Origin: Sycon ciliatum
Taxonomy: Eukaryota > Porifera > Calcarea > Leucosolenida > Sycettidae
DNA length: 64,000 nt
Direction of reading: 5' to 3'
NCBI RefSeq assembly: GCF_964019385.1
Contig: NC_088643.1
Span: forward strand, 45,606,678-45,670,677
A program made the translations under genes and the position numbers. Under the pieces are notes generated by a model. The model was not told the origin of the DNA. It saw nothing but the letters and a program-made list of their open reading frames with translations, and did no database searches. Shown in pieces: positions 11,268 to 24,332 of the stretch (position 1 is its first letter; every line of letters begins with the position of its first letter).

Positions 11268-12767
11268 CTACAGTAGATTAGGGGAGTGCAGGTTAGTCTT
11301 GCGTCTAAACTCTAGCAGAAACTCTGAAAACGATTTCACAATGCGCTTGACCACACCTGACCGGCGGCTGTGTTGGTTCCAAGGGGGATATTGCAGTAGC
11401 ATGGCGGTAGTCTCTGCAAATGTCAACTGACACAGCATCCCGATTGCCGTGAACTCTTTGTTGCATCACTGTCTGACACATGCACTCAATATACAACACT
11501 GTACTTTCGTCCAGTAACCACTGGTAACTGTTATACATCGTTTACAGGTACAAGAACCTTAAGTCCCTGTGCTAGTAACACATTCCAACCTTGCTCACCC
11601 CAATCTAAGCGTTCAAGCCTCAACAGCGAACCCTCTTGTTGAGCAAAACGTGAAGGAGAAAAATGTACCATGTCGAGTGGTTGACCCGGACAGTTGCACA
11701 ATTATTGTGTTCTAGGACTGCCAGCTGCATGTGCAGGTTCAAATAATAATAATAATAATAATAATAATATAATTGATTTACATGCACGAAAAGAAAGGAT
11801 GCCCATAACGTGCGTTAGTGTGTATACAGGTTTCATCATGGTGCCATCCGAACCAGTGTGTGTGTGTGTGTGTGTGTGTGCACGCGTGCGCGCGCATTTG
11901 CGTGTTGCGCACGTGTGTGTGCCCAGGCAAGCTCTCACTAGGACCATTCCATCGCAACACGTTCCACACACCCCGTTGTGTGCGATTACACCACAAGTTA
12001 GCTGACATCTGGCCTGGCAGCCCAGCGAATCCAAATTCTCTATACCATCCCAACACATACTTGCTCCAGCTTCATTGCTATCCCATTCCATGGAGCTATG
12101 AAGCCGAGACCTCTGGTCGGCTGAGCTTAACCCCACCACCACACTCCAATATTCACCCCAGTGTCTGGAGATAATGTGGATTTTGTAGAAGAAAAAAATC
12201 GTGCTGCCGAGTGCTACAGATACCTACACGCCCAAGGATGTGGCATGGGCTTTGGCAGGATGCTTGTCGCTTGCACAGGTGCTCTCCTGGTGAGGTCAGC
12301 AGAGGATCAATTTGACAAGGCCAAATCGTGCACCAGGCGTAAGGGCCACCGTTCTCTCAGTATCCTTCCAATCAATCTCTGACGTCACGATGTGATTACC
12401 ATGACCATACAAGTAACTGACCGTCCATTCTTCATGAGAAGGTGTGCCGCGCATGATCGGCAACTCCAAGGCTAGCCGCGCATGATCCGCAACTCCAAGG
12501 CTAGCCGCACCCGCAGCAACTACCCATGGAGCAACTACAATGCCCACCAGGTTAGCAATTGTGCTGATTACCGTACCGCTTTGCAGTGTTGTACGGGACT
12601 TGCTACTGCAGCCAGTACTGGCCAGTAGTACTAGTAGTGCATGCACGTGTAGTAAGTGTTCCAGTTCCTACTGCCTCGTTCACCATGGGTCATATGCCAC
12701 TTTACATTACCCAAACCACTGCGAATGCAGTATGAACTTGCCGACAGGGCGGGCACTTATCACCATT
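11268..12767 (-). other. intronic; short repeats only
   Basis: Holds an ATA run (about 11744-11771), a GT run (about 11858-11881) and a 30-bp direct duplication (about 12447-12506, containing CGCATGATC and CAACTCCAAGGCTAGCCGC). No gene. Confidence 0.5.
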
Positions 12768-12800
12768 TTGCCAGCTGTGTCTTTACCAATATAGACTTAC
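12768..12800. repeat. fragment of the 7640-7910 element
   Basis: Contains TTTGCCAGCTGTGTCTTTACC, matching the TTGCCAGGTGTGTCTTTACC end region of the 7640-7910 element with a degraded terminus. Confidence 0.4.
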
Positions 12801-12811
12801 CCTATGGATGT

Positions 12812-12957
12812 GCTCGGATGGAGAGCCAAGGATTGATTTATAACAAAGAAAAGGCCCACGGAACTACAAGGAACTATGTTATCGCATGAGCTGATTGCCA
12901 AGTAACTGGTGGTGCTAGTGGACATTATAGCATAGCTTGTAGTTCCTTGGTCCTTTG
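12812..12957 (+). mobile_element. palindromic retroposon-like element, copy a (146 bp)
   Basis: Starts GCTCGGATGGAGAGCCAAGG and ends CTTGGTCCTTTG. Inside, GGAACTACAAG pairs with CTTGTAGTTCC. A 10-bp direct repeat CTATGGATGT flanks it exactly (12802-12811 and 12958-12967). It shares head and tail with the copies at 24005, 44761, 25929, 38735 and 48911. The variable-length flanking repeats suggest insertion by a target-primed or similar mechanism and not by a cut-and-paste transposase. Confidence 0.75.
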
Positions 12958-12967
12958 CTATGGATGT

Positions 12968-15900
12968 AGATCGCCTTTTGTAAAAAGAAAAAGTAAAATG
13001 CAGCATGCACCGTGTGTTCTATTTGAAATTGAACGTTGAGCGCCTAATGATTCATCCCGGCAGGAAGTTCAAGCTGCGGCAGACAAGGCATGGCAAAGTA
13101 TTGTTGTATTGCACTGTACTGCGGATCTGAGCGGGCGCATGCCGCGCCCATAATTCTACACGGTGCTAAAGCTACGAGGCTACGAGGCTACGAGGCATAA
13201 TAACCTGAGAGAAGATACATATACTGTCCGTGTGCAAGAGCCAGTGCAGTGTCCGGCAACCACCCATGACCACTGGCTAGAAGCATGGTTGAAAACAGAG
13301 CCACCGCCCCATTCAGTAAGGTGAAGATCAAGAGCATTTTTGTTGTTTGAACCAAGCGGACAGTGACTCCGATGACTGCGTGTCGCGGAGATCCTATTAC
13401 CAGAGACATCACCTCCTTCCTGCCACAATCATCATTTTTGAAAATTTGCCACAGCTATGGCACTGATCACCGCAGACAATGTGATTCTTGCAAGCGTGGG
13501 TATCGCCCGGCTCTGGTCACGCAGACCACCACGTCTGCATGCCGGTTTGCCATGCGGGTAATATCCAGCACATTCTCGATCATACAAAGTAGCAATGGCA
13601 GTGGCTACTGGTGTTTTCAGCACATCCTACGCTCAAGCCAAGATACGGATGCCACTGCAGCCACGGCTGTGTCACAACTCTCCCTTTACCGTTGCACTCC
13701 ATTGCCATTGCTGCATCAAGTCCTTCCTGAATTGCATCCTAAACTAAAGGAATGCGATGCAGGCTGCATGATGAAATAGTCAGGCAACACAAATGTGCCA
13801 GCCTTAGCTCTGGGCGCCGCCTGAGGCAATGGATGTCCACAGCGCAGCTTCTTCTGCAGTTTCCAGCACCCTCATCCAGCATGCCTGCTCTTTTACATGT
13901 ACCTGCAAACAGCGCATGTATGTATGAATACAGAAACCCCCATGCTGCTCGTTCGCTGCTCAGAAAGTCAATAAGTGAGCACTGCTCCCCTGCTGGTCCT
14001 GCAGAGTGGCACAACTACAGGTGCAGTGGCCCAGGGTCTGGCCAGCACGCATGAGGAGTTTTCAAGTTGTGGAACACGCATCGTAGCAAGGCTGAGTGTC
14101 AATTTCTAAGTTTTTGGGGGGAAGTACGAGTAGCTGCAGAGACCTGCAGGCTAATTCAATGCTTCACTGGCTGATAGTGGTATTCTTTCAGAGATCAGCA
14201 TCTATCACACACGCACACACACGCTGTGTAGCTGACTACATAGTCAAATATCACCGGTTGGCTATTCCCGTAGCACAAGCGTGAAGATGCTTCCTGGTAA
14301 CGATCACAAGCAGCTTCAGGATATTGCCGTTGAGCAGGTCACCAGTAATCATGAGCACCGAGCACAAGGCAAGAGACACTGTGCATGGCCTAAACAGTAC
14401 ATGCCCGTCTTTTAGGTACTTGAAATACATTGTCTGCTCATCGCTGCTTGCATTTGTATGCGGGAAGAGCGCACAGCCCGTATCCCATCCCGGCGGTACT
14501 GCTGCTACCGCCGCTGGTAGTAATGGATATTTTCCAAACCAGGTGTAGCCAGTTGGTCTCTGGGTCTCTCACTGTTCCGCAGCTCTGCGTCATCAAACGT
14601 CATGTTCCTTGGAAATGCACATTTGCCCACTAAACAGCACCGAGCGGCCGTTCGTCCAAGTCCGCAGACACTGCATCCTTCCGGCACAGCCCCGCCACTA
14701 GTCACGTATACCCGACGGGCTTATCGCAATTAATATAGGATACCCATTGTGGTGAAACAACTTGCATATCGGTGTCCGTGTGTGCTACTCTGGAGCTATA
14801 AACATACCAGCCATATCGCTCCCCACTAGACTTGGACATCGTACGGATATGCAGGCACACGGGTCTAGCAGCGCATCATTTGAATGCATTTCCCACGTTA
14901 GTAAAATGGCCCGAGTGCCAATACCGGAGAGAATAGCTTGGTGAGCAGTCTATCATGTGCCACAAACTGCTGTGCTAAGCACTGATATCCACCGTGGTGG
15001 TGGCAGTGGACAGCAATCTATTTCGGCTAGAGGCGCAGACAGGAACGTTGACACTTAGGAAGACTTGTCATTTGCCTGCCAAACAATTACCCGCGCCACG
15101 AGCTGTAGACATGGCTGCTGCTGCTGCTGCCTATGCTGCTGCGCATGGTTTGCAGGCAGGGAGTGCAGCTGCTGACGCCACTGACTCCACTGATGCTGAT
15201 CTACAGCCCTGCACTGCACTAGCAGGTAGCTAGTCTCAATCAGGTTCATTGACATTGTCAGGATACACATGTACTGCAGTACATGCAGTACCAGTACAGG
15301 GTGGTGTTATCTGCGGGTGTGACATCACACGATAATTTCACCTGTAGCCTGTGTAGAGCTGTAGATCGTGCACAACACAGCTCAATCAGGGTCTGTGTAC
15401 ACTCCAAACAGGTCACTCTACTACTGTACACCAGGTCCACTCTCATTGGCCAGCCATGCAAGAATGTCTACCGTTGCCACGTCGCTCATGCATGCCCCAC
15501 ACTCAGTTTTCTGCCATGTACATGCCCTCTTTTGGCAGTGATCTCATACATATGGGTCCCAGAAGTACTCTTTTTCTCTCTCAAGCACTGGCGCGGCTTG
15601 CCTACAAGGTGCATGCATGACTTGGTACACTGGCACATGGGCACTGGCCTGGGAAATCAGAGTGCATGCAGTGATCGCACTGTGCTAGCACTTGTCTGCT
15701 AGAACGAGAAAAAAACTCAATTAATTGCAGAAACAAGCTAAAGGCTGTGAAGCATGCAAGTAGGACTGCAAGCAAAGTGAGTTTATATTACGCATCATCC
15801 ACTCCTCGCTACAATCAATACTTAGCTACTCATTACCGGGGATTTCAAGTTCACGCTCAGTGTTCATTTCTTCCCAAAACGGCAAAAGGTCTTCAGATTT

Positions 15901-16629
15901 TCTCTCGATCAGCTGATAAGGTGCCTCTTAGTGGTCAGCCTTTTTTCGCGAAGAGCTCAACACAAACTAAGTACCGTATGTGGCGGATGTCCAAGGTCAC
16001 CACCTACAACTTCCTAACCTGGAATAATTAATTTACATTTGTACTCATGGACTGCTTGCTCTGAAAACAAGGAATCACACACGAGAAGGAAGGAAGCAGC
16101 CATTTTCCCTTGACTGTCAGCACCCCACAGAGCAGGACGTATTCATTTGCCAAAGTGAAAACAGCTGACTACGGGATGTTGGACGTTGGATATTATTAGG
16201 AACGGCTGCGCCCCAAAGCTTGAGGCTTGTAAATTCCTCAGCGAACATTCCTTATAAATTGCCCCACACCCTCCTCGAGAAGCCTTTGCTCACCATGACC
16301 TCGGTCATCTCTAACAAGGAACCCACAGCACGCCGACAGCAAAACCTGTACATGCCTTGAATACATGTAAAGATGGATTTCTTCGCCGAGTCCCGCCAGA
16401 ACTGACAAAGTCACCAATGTGAGTCCCGGAAAGTGCTCATAACAGCAGTGACCGATTCTGTGACATCCACGGCCAAACAGCAGACAAGCAGCACGTCCTA
16501 GTTCTCCCTGTGCACTAACCTTGCCGCAACCATTTACCGAACCAGATATTCATGAGCAGGCAGATTTGAATGTTTTGGCTCCAACTACTTCAACGGTCAT
16601 TGCCGGGACCACCCCACACATACATTTGT

Positions 16630-16665
<36 letters not shown>

Positions 16666-17178
16666 AGGCTTGCGGGGCTAGGGCCTTTTGCTGGCCTTGG
16701 TTCAGCTTTGAAAAAGCAAGGTTTAGGACTCAATAGGAGAGACTGGTAAGATAGATCAGAGCTTGTTTCAGACTTTGTAAGGCTAATCTTGCCGAGATGA
16801 GCCATGGCTTGCCACGGAGCGTGAGGCTGATGAGCCCCTCGTGTCACCATAACCTTCACACGCCCAAGCCCCTTTTTTCTAGACAGTCCTTCTCACACTT
16901 TCTGCTCCAGCTCTCCAGGCCCAGACAGCCCAAACAATGCTCAGCACAAACCCACACACACAGATACAGAGTCACATCCTACCAGAAGCCAGGGTTCCAA
17001 TACTCCCAGGCCATGCTCACTGCTCTGTCCCCATTTGATGTTCACTACGCGGTCGGACTACGCATGCCCTGTATAGTGACCATATTCACTTTGTCAATGA
17101 ACGTTCAACCCAGGAGAAGTATGGGGATCAGAGCGCACACAACAGAGTCAGTACCCACATGCAACATTACATGCTTAC
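12968..17178 (-). other. intronic stretch; no element or gene supported
   Basis: Only a CTACGAGG triplication (about 13167-13195) and a CA run (about 16629-16660) stand out. A plus-strand frame at about 14994-15233 contains LFRLEAQTGTLTL, loosely like a cadherin repeat end, and then poly-Ala. It is too short and isolated to call. Confidence 0.4.
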
Positions 17179-17578
17179 CTCCCCGGAGTGACGTTAACTC
17201 ATCAATTCGATCTTGCAAGCCTTCTTTCTCCATGAACGCTTGCATCTTGTAATACGGTCGCTTGCCGTGGGCGGATAGCTGCGAGAATGGCTTGGGCTTG
17301 TGCAGAAGGTTGTGCAAATGTCCCTGGGAGCATCCGACCACACGTTCTCCGAAAATCAACTGCGATATTCGATGTCTGTCCAGGATGGCTCTGATCCGGA
17401 TCGTCAACGATTCAATGTCCAATTCTTGCTTTGACAACGCATCCAAGTCCAGGTCAGTAGCACTCCCGGAGGGACGCCTTGTCTTGCTGCTTGCGCTGGC
17501 CTGTTGCACCCGGATACTGTCACTGACTGATGCTGTAGAAACAGCCGCAGTAGCGGCAGTACTACGCTGGGCGGCCAT
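17179..17578 (-). CDS. CUT-homeodomain transcription factor, exon 1 (start and CUT domain)
   Basis: First coding exon of the transcription factor completed at 7020-5954. The ATG at 17578 is the first ATG after an in-frame TAA near 17708. Residues 1-50 are a Ala/Ser/Thr-rich leader. Residues about 52-127 form a CUT domain, recognised from ISQLIFGERVVGCSQG, then LLHKPKPFSQLSAHGKRP and KMQAFM, which parallel the conserved IxQxxFGxxVxGxSQG, LLxxPKPW and MxxW/F blocks of Onecut and CUX proteins. One CUT domain before one homeodomain is the Onecut arrangement, while the wording of this CUT domain (LSxxGKRP..KMQ) is closer to CUX repeats, so the exact subclass is left open. The exon ends in GGGGAG before donor GTAAGC, with one base of a Gly codon. 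Confidence 0.9.
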
Positions 17579-18940
17579 GTAGCAAGCTCCACTCTCACGG
17601 GTCGCTCTCTGGAGTCCCTTCCACCTCCCCCCAGCAGCAACGTCTACACTGACAAACTGTAACCAGTTCCGCGCGATTTTTCTTGATGCGCTCTGGACGA
17701 TAGTTTACCCCGCTGGAGCTGCCACTGCTGCAGCTAGCCTGCACTGCACTCTGCAGTGCTGCTGCCTGCCTGCTCAATGTGTTGGGGGATTGATGACGGC
17801 TAGTTCTATGTGCGGCGCTTTGGCACTGCACTTTCTTCACGAGCCGTATACGCTAGCAGCGTATACTTGTAACGCTTGCTGCGTGTCATCATGAATTCCT
17901 TGCACAGCGCTCGTCACGTGCTACCTATTACCGCAGCTAGATCTCGCGATCCATTGACGTCGCACGTTGCCGCTGGCCTCGTGTCGTGAGTTTGCGCTGG
18001 ATGCTGTTCGTTCCTGCGCTGCATGGTGCACTCTAAACTTACTTCTTTACTTCAGCTCTTCGTGCATGCTGAGCTAGCCTAAACAGTAAACTGAAGACAG
18101 TGAAGTGTGATTTTGTGACTCCGATCGGTCAGTGGAGTGCACATCTAGATCTGCAGCTATGCAGGGGCTCAGTTCGCCAGTAAGTACTGTATGTCAATTA
18201 TGTCACGTATTTCGCCACACCAGTAGCAACTGCGTACATGCAGGGAGCACAGTCAGTGTCGCGGAGCTCGAGGTGAAAACTCGGCACCGATCGTTTGCTA
18301 CAATGTAGTTACGGTGACTAACTGCTGATTGCCCCAGGAGAAAAAATAACTATGGGTTTACTCAAGTGACCAAGATTCGCATCGACTGGTTACTACAGCC
18401 TATGATGGGGCCTTCGGCTTTGGTGGCAAACGCGTTACACGTACAGTACGGCCGTACTGTACCCCGGTGATACTCAAACTCAAAGCGAAGAGAGTAACAC
18501 AGTGTAAAGACACTCAATGAATCGAATGATAAGAATACTGTAGTACTGTAGCTGCTGGTCAGACAGGAGTGAAACTGATGGTGATGCGTTCTCAACTAGT
18601 ATTAGTATTATATTACTTACTCAGCTAAGCTGCTTGGTGGATGCTTGAAAGGGCACCGTTCCATTGCCTAGGTAGACCAGGAACTCAATCAATATGCACC
18701 CATCTGGACGATGTAGCTCAGGATATGGCACAACGAATCACCCGAGGCCATATTTACCGCCCATGCATATCAGCCGCCGAGTCCGCAGCCTGCGCAGGCC
18801 AGGTAATCACGGCGATGCACATTCGAAGCCATTGACACTTCGTTATCTACGTCCGTTGCATATTACGACATCATCTTGGGATAAAGGTTTCACTCAAGTC
18901 TTTTGTAGTGAAGCCATGTTGCCATTGCGGTGGGCCTGTG
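17579..18940. other. 5' flank of the CUT-homeobox gene
   Basis: Presumed 5' UTR and promoter region for the minus-strand gene. No clear TATA box was identified. No other gene was seen. Confidence 0.4.
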
Positions 18941-18947
18941 TTACAGT

Positions 18948-19055
18948 GTCTACACCAGGGAGTCGTAAAAATGGTATTTTACGACGTAGACCAGGGAGTA
19001 GTACAATAATAATAATTATAATAATACTGGTATTGTATTACTCCCTGGTGTAGAC
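18948..19055. mobile_element. compound CAGGGAGT hairpin insertion
   Basis: A second-generation hairpin at 18992-19047 (CAGGGAGTAGTACAATA paired with TATTGTATTACTCCCTG) is flanked by ACGTAGAC and GTGTAGAC, six of eight bases alike. A partial hairpin CAGGGAGTCGTAAAA/TATTTTACGAC lies just upstream (18956-18985). The outer flanks GTCTACAC and GTGTAGAC are inverted to one another, so the block is probably nested or rearranged. Confidence 0.6.
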
Positions 19056-19672
19056 AGTGCAGAATGCAACACCACTGGTAGTAGATCTACATGATTGTAC
19101 TTGCAATTGTTGCATGATGGGGCACTGGCTGGGGGTAGATCTACCGTACTTCTTGCAGGAACCTTTCAGGAAGTGGGGACATGTACCATGTGTACACCGC
19201 GGTCACGAGCCACGTATGCTCAGCGTGTAGTGTGAAGAAGAGTGTGTATGAAGAATGGATAGGTCAACATGGTCAAGTAATGAATTAAAAAATGAATTAA
19301 ATCTGATCCTGATCTGTCTTCACATACATCGTCACAAGTCTTCTTGTACAGTACCTGCGCGCGCTGCACAGCTACGTTGTAGCTGCAGTGCAGCGTGCTG
19401 CATACCAAAGCCTTTAGCAGTTTAAGACACTCTTATCGCCACGTGATTGTAGACCTACTGTGGATTCGCGGAGCTGTGAAGCGGCAGCGGTGAACCTTTT
19501 AATTTAACTAAACTGTATTCATGGTATTCAGCAGTAGTTGACCTGTGCAAGTGATCCATGGCAGCCGCAGTGTGGATCGTGGATGCTGGAACAGTATTTA
19601 GTAGCGCAGTGCTACGAGCGCCCATACGTTTCCAATGCTCCCTGTAATACTCCGGTCCTGAATCATACTAGT
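19056..19672. other. no gene seen
   Basis: No supported exon, RNA gene or element terminus. Confidence 0.45.
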
Positions 19673-20366
19673 AATAATAATAATAACTTTATTAGGATGA
19701 CCCAAAGGCTGACCGCCTATCGTGGGGTCCGTCGCATTGAAGGATGATGGTACACATGGTACAAGAGAGTACAGATTGGGAAAGGGGGGACTACGATGAA
19801 CAGGGTAACGGCAGCATGCCAGCGAGTAGACCTGAATACTGACAAGAATGTTTGCGCAGCTCTCTCTTGAATACATGGACAGAAGATTCCCAAGTCAATG
19901 TGGGTGGGAGACGATTCCATAAAATGGAGGTTTTAGTCAATGTGGGTGGGAGACGATTCCATAAAATGGAGGTTTTGAATAAAAAAAGTGATTTGGATGT
20001 TGTCAAGGCTTTGGGGAGGATAATTTTGTTGGGGCGTCTCTCACCACGGGAAATATTAAAACTGAACTGAGCCAAGGTGTTCCGGTACTTGAAAATAAAC
20101 TTGTGCAATGTAACTAGGCTTATGAATTGTCTACGGTACTGCAGTGATTCTAGTTTGGCGAATGCGTTCAGATCTTGCTTTGGCGTGTCGAAGGCAAATC
20201 GAAACTTACGCCGTCGCAAGTACGACCTGATGAATCTTGCTTGATCATGTACGAGTGCGATGGAAAACAGCGGTGTAGCCATATTTAGTGGGCAGAAGGG
20301 GCATGGCCCAGGATCCTGGATGGCTGCACTGTCGCCCTGAGAGCTAGTAGTAGTAGAGAGCACCAT
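19673..20366 (-). pseudogene. LINE (non-LTR retrotransposon) 3' end: reverse-transcriptase C-terminal region
   Basis: On the minus strand a 191-codon frame carries the C-terminal landmarks of LINE ORF2 proteins: SLQYRRQFISLVTLHKF, then NISRGERRPNK, then ILWNRLPPTLTWESS and FKRELRKH. The KTSILWNRLPPTL segment is duplicated in tandem by a 42-bp repeat (about 19892-19977), unlikely to be tolerated in an active enzyme. After the stop come AATAAAG and a (TTA)n tail at about 19673-19690, the usual 3' end of some LINEs. The copy is 5'-truncated and probably dead. Confidence 0.75.
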
Positions 20367-20617
20367 GACTCAGTAAAGACTAAAGACGGTGTTAAGTGGC
20401 TTTGCCGGCTGAAAAACGATTCCCACCGGACGTAGCCAGTTCAACCTGGGATGGATGAACGTTCCAAGCACACATTTACCGCTTCTACAACCTTCCACTA
20501 TCACGGTCACGCGGCACAGGTTCCAGCGTCTTGCCAGTCCTTCCATACTATCCCTGGTCACACTGGTTCCAACAGTAACGTTACACGAATAATAATATGC
20601 AGTTCCGACACTTGTAA

Positions 20618-20805
20618 CGTACATGTACATGTAGATCGACTACGGGATCCTCTCGCGCTCTCTCTTTGTGCAATACATGTACATGTACATGTACATGTAC
20701 AGTGTATACTGCCCAGGAGGTACATGTACATGTACACGTGCAATAAATGTACAGTCATGTACATGTACACGTAGTGATGTACATGTACATGCACATGCAC
20801 ATACA
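20618..20805. repeat. ACATGT/TGTACA microsatellite cluster
   Basis: Several runs of alternating ACATGTACATGT separated by short unique bases. The same self-complementary motif recurs across the window (23785-23818, 25495-25555 and many short runs). Confidence 0.9.
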
Positions 20806-21111
20806 ATATTGATGTCTAACTCAAAGTAATAGTACAGAATCATCATTTCAGCTTGATGGCATTAGTTCTTACAATGCACAATGTACAATGCAGTTCTCTT
20901 GCTGGTGTTTCGTTTCTCTACTTCGTCAATACATTACATGCACAAAAGAAGAAAAAAACCCAGAGGGAAGCTGATGCGCCATGCAGTCACGGAAGAAAAT
21001 TCCACACCTAAAACAGAGAAAAACAGAGTTATCACGATGGGTGAAGGGCCCGAAATGGCAATAAAATTTCAACATCACAATAGAAAAGTTTAATGCAGCG
21101 CCTGCGCAGAT

Positions 21112-21161
21112 TGTGAATAGCAACTGAATAGAGCGGTTTTCAGTTGACAAACCCCCTTTTC
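21112..21161. repeat. solo end of the 33573-33806 element
   Basis: GTGAATAGCAACTGAATAGA followed by GCGGTTTTCAGTTGACAAAC and CCCCCTTTT matches the right terminus of the element near 33760-33800. No partner end is present. Confidence 0.6.
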
Positions 21162-23060
21162 TTTTTAATCGATAGCGTATGTTTGGCGGTGGAAGTGGGC
21201 GAGTCGTAGGCTTTGCCTAGAGTCAATGGAGGACAATGCCGGCAGAAAATTGGCAGCATTTACGTGTACCTGTACCTGTACATGTAGTACTTCTCCTGCC
21301 TGCTGGCATATTTCATGCATGTTTGGTATGTGGATAAAGAAATGGAACAGAATTCAAGGAGGTGCCTGCCGTAAGGTTTGTTCTGCCAATTTCACTGCTT
21401 TTCGAGCGACGGTCTGACACTCACGGTCTGAACTGAACATTTTCCGACCATTATCCCCGCAAAGGGCTAGCACTGAGTCGCAAAGTTCAGTTCATAATTT
21501 CTTGTATTGACCACAGACAGTGTTTATTTTACGTTATGAATATGAGAGTTGCGTGTGAATCGTCTCAAACTAACGTTACATCATCAATCCGGCATCTTGG
21601 GAAGTCAGTATACGAGCTGTAAATTAATCGACTGTCCCATCCACGCGCACAAATGCCACAATTCTTCATTTTAATACATTTGTAGCCGCTGGTAATAATT
21701 GCGGTAATCAACCGTTGGCTCATGTTATCCAATCAGTAATTGTTAACGATCACGCTAATCAGTAATCACAGTAATAATTGTATTACAGTCACACTGCTTT
21801 TGTTCATGGACTTGAGTCCTCAGATACTGAGATAGAGAGCAGCCTGTCTCCATTTACACTGCATATTGCACTGTGTAAGACATCAGACCATTTCTAGAAG
21901 AGAAATGTCGCCAGTATCTGTTGCTACTAAACGATGCTCAGAAATACACCGTGGATCTGTTCCCATTCAAATAATCAACTGCAGCTTACGCTGCCCATCT
22001 AGTCAAGCCAAACGAGGAGAAGGTGGACTAAACTGCCTCTTGTAACACCTGACAACTTGTGACAAGGGCAATCACGAGCAGTTTTCTGTGTTACTGAAAA
22101 TCGCCTTGTCACGCACGAGGTCGTGCCACTTTCGTGCTGCTTCGTCTCGCACCGCATAGATTACCTTAGATTAGAACCTGTACATTATCATGCAGCATGC
22201 ACTTCACCTGACTTCCGTGCTGGGAGTTTGTGCGTGCGTGAAAAGTAACTTCGAACGTGCGAAGTTCCCTCCCCAGGCTGTGTCTCAGGACACCGAGCCA
22301 CTTCAAAACTGGACGTCTTGCGGCGGGCACAAACCTCGGGCAAGTCGGAACTTGACACCTCACCCGCCAGTGCTGTCGGCAGCATCAGTTACGTACATGC
22401 ATGCAATGCGCAAAGCTTTGTTCGCCTCTCTAGAAAAATTCCTACAGAAATCAGGTCACAGGGGATAGTATAGTGCTAGTATGGACTTATATTGGTTGCG
22501 TTACCGTGCTTGTACTTTGTTGTAGTGTGACAGATACACGACGTTCCCAAGAGGCAAAGCACCGGTTTCTCTGCATTCAGCTTAGCCAAACTATATTTGG
22601 GGACCTTGCTGCGTATTTCTTTTCAGTCATTTTTAACTTTTGCCTTGGGCATTCCTAACATTTCCAGTAGTACGCATAAGGTACGAAGAGTGTCACCGCC
22701 ATAACCATGATAACATGGTAGAGCCTAGAGCTACCGGGGGTATCGTGAAAGGTATACAATGTAGCTTGGTGTGATCGCAAAAGGTGCATTTTTGTGCTTG
22801 CTGAAGTACAGCAGTGTGCCGGCAGATGTTGCGGAATGTCGAGACAGTTCTTTCAATAAAGCAAAGACAGTGTCAATGTACAGTACGGGCACTGTACATT
22901 GTATTTGTAGCAATGTACAATTGTACACACTATGTAGCCATGTAGGGGCAACACAAGCACTATTCAATCATGTACATGACATTACGGCAATGTAGCCTGG
23001 CAGGGGTAGCAGTTGTCCAGCGTCTACATCATTGCATGACATTGTACAAATATACATGTA
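21162..23060. other. no gene seen
   Basis: No convincing exon or element; short ACATGT runs only. Confidence 0.45.
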
Positions 23061-23590
23061 CAGTCAGTATCGCCTATAGCGTTGGGGTTTGATTTTGAGC
23101 ATTTTATCACTTTAAGCGATATATTACTATGACCGATACTGCATGCAATGTATGCAAGTGGGGTGTCAAATGACTCAGCGCGCCGTGCCCATACGCATTA
23201 CATACATGTACAATGTCATGTAGCTGGCTGTAGCTCCGGACACACAAAATCAGCATTTCCTCATGATGGAGGCATATTTTGGCAACTTGTACAAGCAAAA
23301 CTCACCAAACAACACTCACTGGACAAGTTCTTCACGAAGAAGTAACACCCTGTTCTTCTCTGACTTCGCTTGATTTCACATCAATCACTATAACCGACGC
23401 AAAAATAGTGTAATAAAGGTCTTTTGAAATATGAATTTGATCACTATAGGCGATATATTACTATAGACGATTATTACTATACGCGATAACTGTGTATACT
23501 TAGTTATGGTAAATGAAAATGAATTTGAGAAATTAATCACTATATCCGGTATATTACTATAGCCGCCAACCTTATAGGCGATACGGACTG
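23061..23590. mobile_element. pogo/Tigger-like deletion derivative
   Basis: Ends CAGTCAGTATCGCCTATAG and CTTATAGGCGATACGGACTG are inverted with one or two mismatches and sit in TA targets (23059-23060 and 23591-23592). Inside, plus-strand 23271-23345 reads LVQAKLTKQHSLDKFFTKK and a stop. This resembles the Gln/Lys...SLDxFF tail at the C-terminus of pogo-type DDE transposases. Downstream are several ATATTACTATA direct repeats. The catalytic part is missing. Confidence 0.6.
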
Positions 23591-24004
23591 TACATGCACA
23601 TGCAGGCTATGGTGCATACGGAAATTGGTAAGTGGACCTCGTTCCATAATTACACTGGTGGTGTTGTTGTTGTTGTCGTTGTTTGTTGTTTATTTATTTT
23701 ACATCGCATGTCAATCGGGCATATGCAACTTTGCAATTAGCAAGAGTAAAGGGTATAACGTGTTTCCAACATTCAGTCTCTGTACATGTACTGCTACATG
23801 TACATGTACATGTACATGACTTTGATTACTAAACTCAGAGCTTCTAAAAGTCTACATTTACATGTACATGCATACTAAAAAATAATCGGCGTGGAAATGA
23901 CGGGTCAATGCTGTACTAGTACATGCCAACCACCCAGCAATAGCAGCATGCATGCACCAGAGCCGTGATGCGATCAGCCCTAAAGGTTAACTGTAGAGTA
24001 AATA

Positions 24005-24319
<315 letters not shown>

Positions 24320-24332
24320 TGTAGAGTAAATA

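Larger units (their letters stand above)
7021..17178 (-). other. 10.2-kb intron of the CUT-homeobox gene
   Basis: Donor GTAAGC (17178-17173) and acceptor TGTGCAG (7027-7021), a phase-1 intron. It holds many MITEs and palindromes, annotated separately. No competing gene was found inside it. Confidence 0.85.

Noticed and set aside
14994-15233. Cadherin-like LFRLEAQTGTLTL segment followed by poly-Ala
   Set aside because: A single short motif in the intron of a gene on the other strand, with no calcium-binding motifs nearby.
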